A stretch of DNA of 5,076 nucleotides from an uncultured Clostridia bacterium. GTDB lineage: Bacteria > Bacillota > Clostridia > Oscillospirales > Ruminococcaceae. Positions within the stretch are counted from its first letter, which is position 1. Each line of letters starts with the position of its first letter. Location of the stretch: the NCBI GenBank assembly GCA_945835425.1, contig CAMAJC010000162.1, forward strand, positions 1 to 5,076. The letters run 5' to 3'. The notes under the pieces are model-generated. The model saw only the letters and a list, made by a program, of their open reading frames with translations, did not search any database and was not told the DNA's origin. The position numbers and the translations under genes are program-made. Shown in pieces: positions 1 to 5,076 of the stretch.

Positions 1-1520
1 TGCCAGTATTTCCTGTCGAGGGAGCGGAACTGGACGGCTTCGGCGATATGCTGGGTGTCGACGACCTCATCTCCGGCCAGGTCGGCAATGGTGCGGGAGA
101 TTTTGAGGATGCGGTCGTATCCGCGGGCGGACAGCCCCAGCTTTTCAAAGGCATTTTGCAGCATCGTCTTGCCCTTGTCGCTGACCGGGCAGGCGTCGTG
201 GAGCTTGGCGGCGGTGAGCTGGCTGTTGCAGAAAATATTGGTCCCTTTATAACGCTCCAGCTGAATTTGCCGCGCCTTGTTGACCCGTGCGCGGATGGCA
301 GCGGAGCTTTCGCCGCGCTCGGAGGAGGAGAGCTGGGCAAACTCCACCGGCGGCACCTCCACATGGAGGTCAATGCGGTCGAGGAGCGGTCCGCTGATGC
401 GGGAAAGGTACCGGTCTACCTTCTGGGAGGAGCAGCTGCAGGGATGGGTCGGATGGCCGAAATACCCGCAGGGGCAGGGGTTCATCGCCGCCAGGACAAC
501 CATCCGGCAGGGGTAGGTGAGCGTGCCGTTGACCCGGGAGATGGTGACTTCGCCGTCCTCGATCGGCTGCCGCAGGATTTCCAGCGCCATCCGGTCAAAT
601 TCCGGCAGCTCGTCCAAAAAGAGCACGCCGTTATGGGCCAGCGAGATTTCACCGGGACGGGGAATCGTACCGCCGCCGGACAGACCTGCCGGGGAAACGG
701 TGTGGTGCGGTGCGCGGAAAGGGCGCTCGGTGATGATCGGGTGTTCGGGCGTGAGCATACCGGCGATCGAATGGATTTTGGTGGTTTCAATCGCTTCCTC
801 AAAGGACAGGTCAGGGAGGATGGAGGGAAAGCGCCTTGCCAGCATACTTTTTCCCGAACCGGGAGGGCCGATCAGCAGGGTGTTGTGGCCGCCTGCCGCC
901 GCGATCTCGAGGGCGCGCTTGGCCATATTCTGTCCTAAAACGTCCGCCATATCGGGGCTTGTCCCGTCGGACGCCGGACGAAATTCCAGCGGCGTTTCCG
1001 GCGTCAGCGGCTTTAAGCCCTCAAAAAAGTCGACGACCTCCAGCGCCGAATGGACGCCGTACACTTCGATGTTCCGGACAACGCTGGCCTCAGCGGCATT
1101 CTCCGCCGGGAGGAAAATCCGTTTATAGCCCTTTTCCGCCGCCATAATGGTCATCGGCAATGCGCCGGTGATCCGCCGCACCGACCCGTCCAGGGCCAGT
1201 TCTCCTGCAAAGACCGCGTCCTCAAACTTTGCCGCGGTGCTGCCGGAGGCGATCAGCAGGGAGAGGTAGATCGGCAGGTCATAAATCGGCCCGACCTTGC
1301 GCAGGTCGGCAGGCGCCAGGTTGACAGTGATTTTGGAGGCCGGGACGGAGAAGCCGGTGTTTTTCAGGGCGGCTTTGACCCGGTCGCGGCTCTCCTTGAC
1401 GGCGGCATCCGGCAGACCGACTACCTCAAATCCCGGCAGCCCGCGGGAAAGGTCGGTCTCAACCTCCACCAAAAACGCATTCATCCCAAACAGCCCGGCG
1501 CTGGTTACTTTTGCATACAT
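1..1520 (-). CDS. yifB: YifB/ComM family Mg-chelatase-like AAA+ ATPase (3' end cut by window)
   Basis: The minus-strand frame starts at ATG 1520-1518 and stays open to the window edge, giving 506 complete codons without a stop. The start MYAKVTSAGLFG and the following RGLPGF and VGLPDAAVKESR blocks are the classic YifB N-terminal ChlI-type domain (about residues 1-140). A Walker A GPPGSGKS lies at residues 218-225 (846-869), preceded by GQNMAKRALEIAAAGGHN. Walker B VLFLDE ends at D303-E304 (about 609-626). The sensor-1 region is AAMNPCPCGY with N347, followed by a C349/C351...C361/C363 cluster and LLDRIDLHVEVP (about 379-390). The last visible residues, RSLDRKYW, match the family C-terminus, so only a few codons are missing. 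A GAGGGAG Shine-Dalgarno (1529-1535, minus strand) sits 8 nt from the ATG. Family knowledge: ComM is a hexameric helicase that drives branch migration during transformation in Gram-negatives; the role in Firmicutes is less established. It is divergent from comEC. Confidence 0.96.
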   Translation of the reverse strand, partial: MYAKVTSAGLFGMNAFLVEVETDLSRGLPGFEVVGLPDAAVKESRDRVKAALKNTGFSVPASKITVNLAPADLRKVGPIYDLPIYLSLLIASGSTAAKFEDAVFAGELALDGSVRRITGALPMTIMAAEKGYKRIFLPAENAAEASVVRNIEVYGVHSALEVVDFFEGLKPLTPETPLEFRPASDGTSPDMADVLGQNMAKRALEIAAAGGHNTLLIGPPGSGKSMLARRFPSILPDLSFEEAIETTKIHSIAGMLTPEHPIITERPFRAPHHTVSPAGLSGGGTIPRPGEISLAHNGVLFLDELPEFDRMALEILRQPIEDGEVTISRVNGTLTYPCRMVVLAAMNPCPCGYFGHPTHPCSCSSQKVDRYLSRISGPLLDRIDLHVEVPPVEFAQLSSSERGESSAAIRARVNKARQIQLERYKGTNIFCNSQLTAAKLHDACPVSDKGKTMLQNAFEKLGLSARGYDRILKISRTIADLAGDEVVDTQHIAEAVQFRSLDRKYW

Positions 1521-1556
1521 AAACCTGACTCCCTCTGTGTTTTGATTCAGAACTCT

Positions 1557-1573
1557 GGCGACCGCAGGTCGCC
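1557..1573. repeat. Short perfect inverted repeat, REP-like hairpin in yifB leader
   Basis: GGCGACC (1557-1563), a 3-nt spacer GCA and GGTCGCC (1567-1573) form a perfect 7-bp GC-rich stem. It lies in the presumed 5' leader of yifB, about 37-53 bp upstream of its ATG. There is no T-tract after it on either strand, so it is not a canonical intrinsic terminator. Its sharp GC contrast with the AT-rich DNA just upstream suggests a dispersed palindromic element or an RNA structure in the leader. Whether it recurs in the genome cannot be seen from this window. Confidence 0.55.
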
Positions 1574-1642
1574 GCTACAGCCCAAAGGACATCCATAGGC
1601 AGATATCATCATTTTATCATAAAGCAGCATTTTCTTATTTTT

Positions 1643-1671
1643 ATTTTACTCTTATTTGCCGGTGCGCGCAA
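1643..1671 (-). promoter_or_regulatory. Candidate sigma-A-type promoter for yifB
   Basis: On the minus strand TTGCGC (1671-1666) is followed after exactly 17 bp by TAAAAT (1648-1643), which matches the TATAAT consensus at 5 of 6 positions. The -35 matches TTGACA at only 3 of 6. Transcription would start near 1636 and give a leader of about 115 nt that contains the 1557-1573 hairpin. The -35 overlaps an 8-bp palindrome TGCGCGCA (1663-1670), a conceivable but unproven protein-binding site. The AT-rich context supports the call, but it rests on pattern matching alone. Confidence 0.4.
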
Positions 1672-1710
1672 GGATTTTATGGTTACAGTTTAAGTTTTAT
1701 CGACAAAATC

Positions 1711-1739
1711 TTGCAAATTTCGACATTTTTCGCTAAGAT
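1711..1739 (+). promoter_or_regulatory. Candidate sigma-A-type promoter for comEC
   Basis: TTGCAA (1711-1716) and TAAGAT (1734-1739) are separated by exactly 17 bp, and each matches consensus at 4 of 6 positions. A start near 1746 would give a short leader of about 39 nt before the TTG codon. The -35 is flanked by two TCGACA direct repeats (1700-1705 and 1720-1725) spaced 20 bp apart, which could be coincidental or part of an operator. No ComK-box or com-box (cinbox-like) sequence was recognised. Confidence 0.4.
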
Positions 1740-1770
1740 AGAGGTGTTGAGACAAGCACAGGACGGCGAA

Positions 1771-1776
1771 AGGAGG
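1771..1776 (+). promoter_or_regulatory. Shine-Dalgarno AGGAGG that sets the comEC TTG start
   Basis: A full consensus AGGAGG lies 8 nt upstream of TTG 1785, the optimal spacing. The nearby ATG at 1780 is only 3 nt from it and opens a different, 24-codon frame. The first in-frame ATG (1860) has only a weak upstream purine stretch. The site therefore decides for the TTG start. Confidence 0.75.
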
Positions 1777-1784
1777 GGAATGCT

Positions 1785-3992
1785 TTGCATCGTGCGGAAA
1801 AACTGCTGCGGCCGCAGAGATTTGGACGAACTGCCCTGCGGGGTGAAATTCTGACGCCGATGTGCGCCGCGGGCTTTACCCTGATGGGGACGATTCTCCT
1901 TTCGACGCTGGTTCGCCTTCGTGTCATATGGATAGCGGCGGCGGTTTTGGGCATTATGGGTGCCCTCTTTATTCTGCCGGCGGTATTGCTGCGGAAAGGG
2001 CGTTTCCGGGTGGATTTGTGGGCGCTGGTCTGTGTCATGGCGGCAATCGGGCTGCTGCTGGCCGGATATCAGCGGGCAGACCTCATAAAAGCGCAGGAAC
2101 GCTTCGCCGGGCAGAATGTGACCGTCGCGGGAACCGTTTCCGGCGTCAGGACCCGCAGCGACAGCGGATGCAGCTTTCTTATCAAAAACGGAACTGTTAT
2201 CACCGAGACCGGCGAAACCGGGAAAGCGGATATCCTCTTTTATACCGACGGAGAGCTGACTTTTCATGGCGGCGAGAAGACCGTCCTGCAAACCACTCTC
2301 AGCGATGAAATCACCCTTGCACAAATCGGTATGGGCGCAGAGCTTGTCAGCTACCGGGCTGCATTTGTGGAAGATACGGGCTATACGGCCCTTTATCCCC
2401 TGTACCGGGCGCGGGACCGGCTGCTGACCAAACTCCGCAGCCGCATTTATACCTGCCTGCCGCGGGATAACGCCGGGCTGCTCATCGGGATGCTGACCGG
2501 CAGCAAGGAGCAGCTTTCCGACCGGGACAACACGCTGCTCCAGGGCGCAGGGCTTGCCCATCTGCTGGCGGTATCGGGGCTGCATATCATGATTTTCTTT
2601 CAGTTAGTGCAGCTGTTGCTCCGAAAACTTGGGCGGCGTGCGGCGCTGATTGCGGCGCTGCCGGTGACGGCTTGTTATGTTTTCCTGACCGGTGGGAGCG
2701 AGTCATCCAGCCGCGCGTTTATTATGATCGCCCTCTTGACCGTCGCGGAGCTGCTGCGGATGCCGAAGAGCACGATAAACGCCCTGGGGTTTGCGGTCAT
2801 AATCTTCTGCGTCACCGACCCGATGTGCGTTTTGCAGAGCGGAACGCTGCTCAGCATCCTCTCGGTCTGGTGTCTCTATGTTGCGGTACCTGCCGTTCCG
2901 CTGCCGACAACGAAAACCGGGTCGTTTCTGCGAAGCGGTGTCGCGACCGTTTTCATCAGTGTCGTCACCGTTCCTGTCATGATGCTGATGACGGGCTATC
3001 TGCCGATGCTTTCGCCTTTTTGCAGTATGCTGGTGTTGCCGGTGATGCCGGTCGTGCTGGTATTGGGTCTTTGCTGCGGAATACTGGGCGGGAATTTTAT
3101 GGGCAAGCTGCTCGGCGCGGCAGCAGACCTGCTCCTCAGCTGGATTCGTTTCTGCGCGAAGCTCGGCAATGCCGGACCGAAGATTCCGCTGGGCGGCGAG
3201 CTGGTGCGGGTGTGCTGCACGGCGGTACTCATTTTGTTTATCCTGTCGGCGCTCCTTCTTGGAACGCGGCAGATTTCGCTGCACCGTTCGCTTTTTGCGG
3301 CCTTGACGGCGGTGATTCTGGCGGTGACCGGAGTGTGCGGCGTTTTTTCCGCACAGCGGGAAGACGGGATAAATATAATCTGTATCGAAAATACGCTGGT
3401 CCTGCACAAAGGCCGGCAGGCGCTCGCCATCGGCAGCGGAAAAACCGGCTATGCCGGGCAGACGATTGCCGGGTATCTGCGGGCTGCCGGGGTGACCGAG
3501 CTGACCCTGCTGATACCGGAGGAGAAGGCGTCCTTTACAGGCGGCGCTTATGACCTGCTGGTGCGGTTCCCGGCCGATACGGTGCTGACAGAATCGGAAG
3601 CCGAAGGGGATTCCCGGCTGCAGAACGCCCTTGCGGCTGCGGGCGAAAACGCTGAGGTGGTTTCGCTGGGCGGAAGCTCTTTGTGGAGCCTGTTCGGCAA
3701 TGAAAAGATGTCGGTGCGCCGCGGAAATGAAGGGCTTTATATCTTTCTCGAACTGGACGGGCACACCTTTACTTTGCAGGACAAGGACGACCCGGTGATT
3801 TCCCCATCGGATTATACGATCTGGTACGATGACCCCTCGTATTTTGCGGAAAACTGTGCTATACTATCGGAAGAGAAGCTTTCCGGATTTTTGGCCGGAG
3901 AGGAGATGCCGCCCTGGGAGGCCGGTTTTCTGATGCCGGAATGGGAAATCTATGTCACCTCCGATCATGTGCTTTTCACGCCGAAGGCGTGA
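1785..3992 (+). CDS. comEC: ComEC/Rec2 family competence DNA-uptake channel with degenerate C-terminal MBL domain
   Basis: This 735-aa polytopic membrane protein begins at TTG, chosen for the AGGAGG 8 nt upstream. Three N-terminal hydrophobic segments (about residues 28-47, 48-69 and 78-94) precede an OB-fold/DUF4131-like soluble region (about 101-195). The Competence domain (about 228-500) contains the family hallmark HLLAVSGLH (259-267) after NAGLLIGMLTGSK, then SSSRAF and about eight further membrane segments ending near 522. Known role: ComEC forms the inner-membrane channel that passes one strand of transforming DNA into the cytoplasm. The C-terminal part (about 528-735) sits where a metallo-beta-lactamase nuclease domain is expected. 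It lacks both DVGQGD (INIICIENT at 529-537 instead) and HxHxDH (LLIPEEKASFTGG at 575-587 instead), so nuclease function is probably lost. Total length is slightly below the roughly 750-800 aa of typical members. The reading frame is uninterrupted, so this is not an obvious pseudogene. It is divergent from yifB and upstream of holA, as often seen in Firmicutes. Confidence 0.95.
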   Translation: MHRAEKLLRPQRFGRTALRGEILTPMCAAGFTLMGTILLSTLVRLRVIWIAAAVLGIMGALFILPAVLLRKGRFRVDLWALVCVMAAIGLLLAGYQRADLIKAQERFAGQNVTVAGTVSGVRTRSDSGCSFLIKNGTVITETGETGKADILFYTDGELTFHGGEKTVLQTTLSDEITLAQIGMGAELVSYRAAFVEDTGYTALYPLYRARDRLLTKLRSRIYTCLPRDNAGLLIGMLTGSKEQLSDRDNTLLQGAGLAHLLAVSGLHIMIFFQLVQLLLRKLGRRAALIAALPVTACYVFLTGGSESSSRAFIMIALLTVAELLRMPKSTINALGFAVIIFCVTDPMCVLQSGTLLSILSVWCLYVAVPAVPLPTTKTGSFLRSGVATVFISVVTVPVMMLMTGYLPMLSPFCSMLVLPVMPVVLVLGLCCGILGGNFMGKLLGAAADLLLSWIRFCAKLGNAGPKIPLGGELVRVCCTAVLILFILSALLLGTRQISLHRSLFAALTAVILAVTGVCGVFSAQREDGINIICIENTLVLHKGRQALAIGSGKTGYAGQTIAGYLRAAGVTELTLLIPEEKASFTGGAYDLLVRFPADTVLTESEAEGDSRLQNALAAAGENAEVVSLGGSSLWSLFGNEKMSVRRGNEGLYIFLELDGHTFTLQDKDDPVISPSDYTIWYDDPSYFAENCAILSEEKLSGFLAGEEMPPWEAGFLMPEWEIYVTSDHVLFTPKA
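3857..3865 (+). promoter_or_regulatory. Possible extended -10 element inside the comEC 3' end
   Basis: TGCTATACT (3857-3865) fits an extended -10 pattern (TGN followed by TATACT, 5 of 6 to TATAAT). No good -35 lies at the proper distance upstream. If active, it would start transcription near 3872 and give holA expression independent of the comEC promoter. Such motifs occur by chance, so this is only a weak candidate. Confidence 0.2.
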
Positions 3993-3995
3993 AAA
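3973..3995. repeat. 10-bp perfect hairpin overlapping the comEC stop codon
   Basis: TTTTCACGCC (3973-3982), a GAA triloop and GGCGTGAAAA (3986-3995) form a perfect 10-bp stem that encloses the last comEC codons and its TGA (3990-3992). The T-run is on the 5' arm and the A-run on the 3' arm, the reverse of an intrinsic terminator, and no T-tract follows on either strand. It is therefore more likely an RNA stability, processing or attenuation structure between comEC and holA than a terminator. Confidence 0.6.
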
Positions 3996-4031
3996 AGTAC
4001 ATAGAAAAATACTTTCGGAGAGAACGGCAGT

Positions 4032-4082
4032 ATGAAACAGTCGGAGTTATTTAAGATGGGCGAAGCTGTGCGGATGGAGTGA
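4032..4082 (+). CDS. Putative 16-aa mini-ORF in the comEC-holA gap
   Basis: An ATG at 4032 opens a 16-codon frame (MKQSELFKMGEAVRME) ending in TGA at 4080-4082. A purine-rich GGAGAG (4017-4022) lies 9 nt upstream. The last codons overlap the GGAG that serves holA, and its stop is 5 nt before the holA ATG, an arrangement compatible with translational coupling. The peptide resembles nothing recognised and is hydrophilic, with no signal or membrane segment. It could equally be a chance frame. Confidence 0.25.
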   Translation: MKQSELFKMGEAVRME

Positions 4083-4087
4083 GTAAG

Positions 4088-5076
4088 ATGCCTTATTATG
4101 ACGACAATGCGCTCTTAAAGAGCATCCGGGAGGAGGACCCGGCGCCGGTCTACCTGATTTACGGGAAGGAGACCTATTATTCCGCCGTCTGCCTGCAAAG
4201 ACTGGTCAAAAAGCTGGTCAAAAAAGGCACCGAGAGCTTTAACTACCGCAAGTACGACGGCGCGGCGCTGGATATGGACGCGGTGCGCACCGAATGTGAG
4301 AGCCTGCCGCTGATGGCGGATTATAAATGCGTGCTGATTCAGAACCCGAATCTGGAAAAGATGTCCGGCGGCGATCTGGAGATGCTTTCCGCGATTCTCG
4401 ATGACCCGAACCCGACGACGGTGCTGATTCTGTATGTGTCTGCCTATGAATTGAACCCCAAGCGGAATGCCCGGCTGCGGAAGCTCTTTGACCAGATCGC
4501 CAAGGTCGGGATTGTTGCCGACGTTGAGCCGAAAAGCCAGGCAGAGCTGAGCAAGCTCCTCCGCCAGAAATGCCAGAAAGCAGGCTGCTCGATGGATCCG
4601 GTGGTCGCAAGCATCCTGATCGACCGCTGCGGGACGGCCATGGAGACGCTGATGCGGGAGTGCGACAAGCTGATCGCCTACCGCGACCACGGCGAGATCA
4701 CCCGGGCGGACGTCGAGCTGGTGACCCATAAGAGCCTCGAAGCGTCGGTCTACGACCTGTCCAAGGCGCTGCTCGGCAACGGTCGGACAAGGGCATTTCA
4801 GATATTAAACGACCTGTTTATCCAGCGGGAGGAGCCGATGCGGCTGCTCGTCATTTTAAACAGCACCTTTATCGACCTCTACCGGGCAAAAGCCGCCCAC
4901 AACGCCGGAAAGACGGCTGACGACCTGCTGGAGCTGTTCAAGTACGGAAGCCGCAAATTCGTTATCCAGAACGCTTTCCGGGATGTGCCGAAATATTCGA
5001 TGCGGATGATTCGGGAAAGCCTGCTGGTGCTGGAACAGACCGAGCTGGCGATGAAGAGCGGCGGCGGTGATGACCG
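4088..5076 (+). CDS. holA: DNA polymerase III delta subunit (clamp loader), 3' end cut by window
   Basis: The frame from ATG 4088 is open to the window edge (329 complete codons; the family is usually about 340-350 aa, so roughly 10-20 residues are missing). A GGAG Shine-Dalgarno (4076-4079) is 8 nt upstream. The N-terminus has the characteristic PVYLIYGKETYY (residues 20-31), the delta counterpart of the ATP-binding loop but without a real Walker A lysine-serine motif, as is normal for delta. FNYRKYDG, the SLPLMADYKCVLIQN block and a central VTHKSLEASVYDLSKAL stretch follow. The C-terminal collar domain runs to ELAMKSGGGDDR, near the usual family end. Delta opens the beta sliding clamp within the clamp-loader complex in the cytoplasm. 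It lies 95 bp downstream of comEC with no clear terminator between them, so co-transcription is likely. Confidence 0.94.
   Translation, partial: MPYYDDNALLKSIREEDPAPVYLIYGKETYYSAVCLQRLVKKLVKKGTESFNYRKYDGAALDMDAVRTECESLPLMADYKCVLIQNPNLEKMSGGDLEMLSAILDDPNPTTVLILYVSAYELNPKRNARLRKLFDQIAKVGIVADVEPKSQAELSKLLRQKCQKAGCSMDPVVASILIDRCGTAMETLMRECDKLIAYRDHGEITRADVELVTHKSLEASVYDLSKALLGNGRTRAFQILNDLFIQREEPMRLLVILNSTFIDLYRAKAAHNAGKTADDLLELFKYGSRKFVIQNAFRDVPKYSMRMIRESLLVLEQTELAMKSGGGDD

Larger units (their letters stand above)
1521..1784. other. Divergent yifB-comEC intergenic control region
   Basis: This 264-bp gap separates two divergently transcribed competence-associated genes. Its yifB-proximal part holds the yifB ribosome binding site and a GC-rich hairpin. 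Its centre (about 1600-1655 and 1671-1740) is markedly AT-rich compared with the flanking genes, as expected of promoter DNA. Its comEC-proximal end holds a strong Shine-Dalgarno. The two candidate promoter cores do not overlap. No convincing gene, tRNA or riboswitch-like structure was seen here. Confidence 0.8.

Noticed and set aside
48..938. Long plus-strand open frame (296 codons) opposite yifB
   Set aside because: It is antisense to a clearly recognisable YifB coding frame carrying Walker A, Walker B and family motifs. It has no Shine-Dalgarno and a composition typical of a shadow frame in GC-rich DNA.
1050..1598. Plus-strand open frame running from yifB into the intergenic region
   Set aside because: Most of it is antisense to the YifB N-terminal domain. 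It resembles no known family and has no convincing ribosome binding site.
1600..1660. AT-rich tract considered as replication origin, DnaA-box cluster or attachment site
   Set aside because: No DnaA-box-like nonamers or duplicated att-type sequence were seen. Low complexity is explained by promoter DNA.
1683..2585. Minus-strand open frame of 300 codons opposite the comEC 5' half
   Set aside because: The plus strand encodes a clear ComEC with membrane helices and HLLAVSGLH. The antisense product is rich in Q, R, H and P, typical of a shadow frame.
2703..3764. Minus-strand open frame of 353 codons opposite the comEC 3' half
   Set aside because: It is a shadow of ComEC with a low-complexity R/Q/H-rich translation and no domain pattern. 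It was checked because it overlaps the degenerate MBL domain, but the plus-strand frame continues cleanly from the channel domain.
3973..4010. Intrinsic terminator after comEC
   Set aside because: The hairpin is strong, but no U-tract follows it on the plus or the minus strand and the A/T flanks have reversed polarity.
4115..4729. Minus-strand open frame of 204 codons opposite holA
   Set aside because: It is antisense to a well-supported HolA sequence and has no recognisable family or start signal.
1..5076. CRISPR array, tRNA, rRNA, insertion sequence or defence system
   Set aside because: No regularly spaced repeats, cloverleaf-like segments, transposase motifs or terminal inverted repeats were seen. 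The three main genes account for nearly all of the window.

Overview
The window looks like ordinary chromosomal DNA from a moderately GC-rich (high-50s percent by eye) low-GC-lineage Gram-positive, most likely a clostridial anaerobe of the Ruminococcaceae/Oscillospiraceae type. That placement is an inference. It rests on strong AGGAGG-type ribosome binding sites, a TTG start, the YifB sequence style and the comEC-holA gene order typical of Firmicutes. No similarity search was possible.

Layout: (1) positions 1-1520, minus strand, carry an almost complete yifB/comM gene (Mg-chelatase-like AAA+ ATPase), cut only at its last few codons by the window edge. (2) Positions 1521-1784 are a divergent intergenic region. 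It holds a 7-bp perfect hairpin in the yifB leader, a candidate yifB promoter (minus strand), a candidate comEC promoter (plus strand) and the comEC Shine-Dalgarno. (3) Positions 1785-3992, plus strand, encode a 735-aa ComEC/Rec2-type DNA-uptake channel starting at TTG. (4) Positions 3993-4087 form a short gap with a 10-bp hairpin straddling the comEC stop and a 16-codon mini-ORF that runs into the holA Shine-Dalgarno. (5) Positions 4088-5076, plus strand, encode holA (DNA polymerase III delta subunit), missing about its last 10-20 codons.

How the genes fit together: ComEC transports single-stranded DNA across the membrane during natural transformation. YifB/ComM proteins are hexameric helicases that, in Gram-negative bacteria, extend branch migration of the incoming strand. 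HolA is replication housekeeping that commonly sits downstream of comEC in Firmicutes. The two competence-associated genes are divergent and share one intergenic region, while holA is probably co-transcribed with comEC because no convincing intrinsic terminator separates them.

The most interesting observation is that the C-terminal metallo-beta-lactamase-like domain of this ComEC appears catalytically dead. The expected DVGQGD and HxHxDH motifs are absent although the surrounding framework can still be aligned. There is no CRISPR array, tRNA, rRNA, transposase or obvious defence or biosynthetic system. Apart from the ComEC degeneration and some small structural elements between genes, this is an ordinary region.
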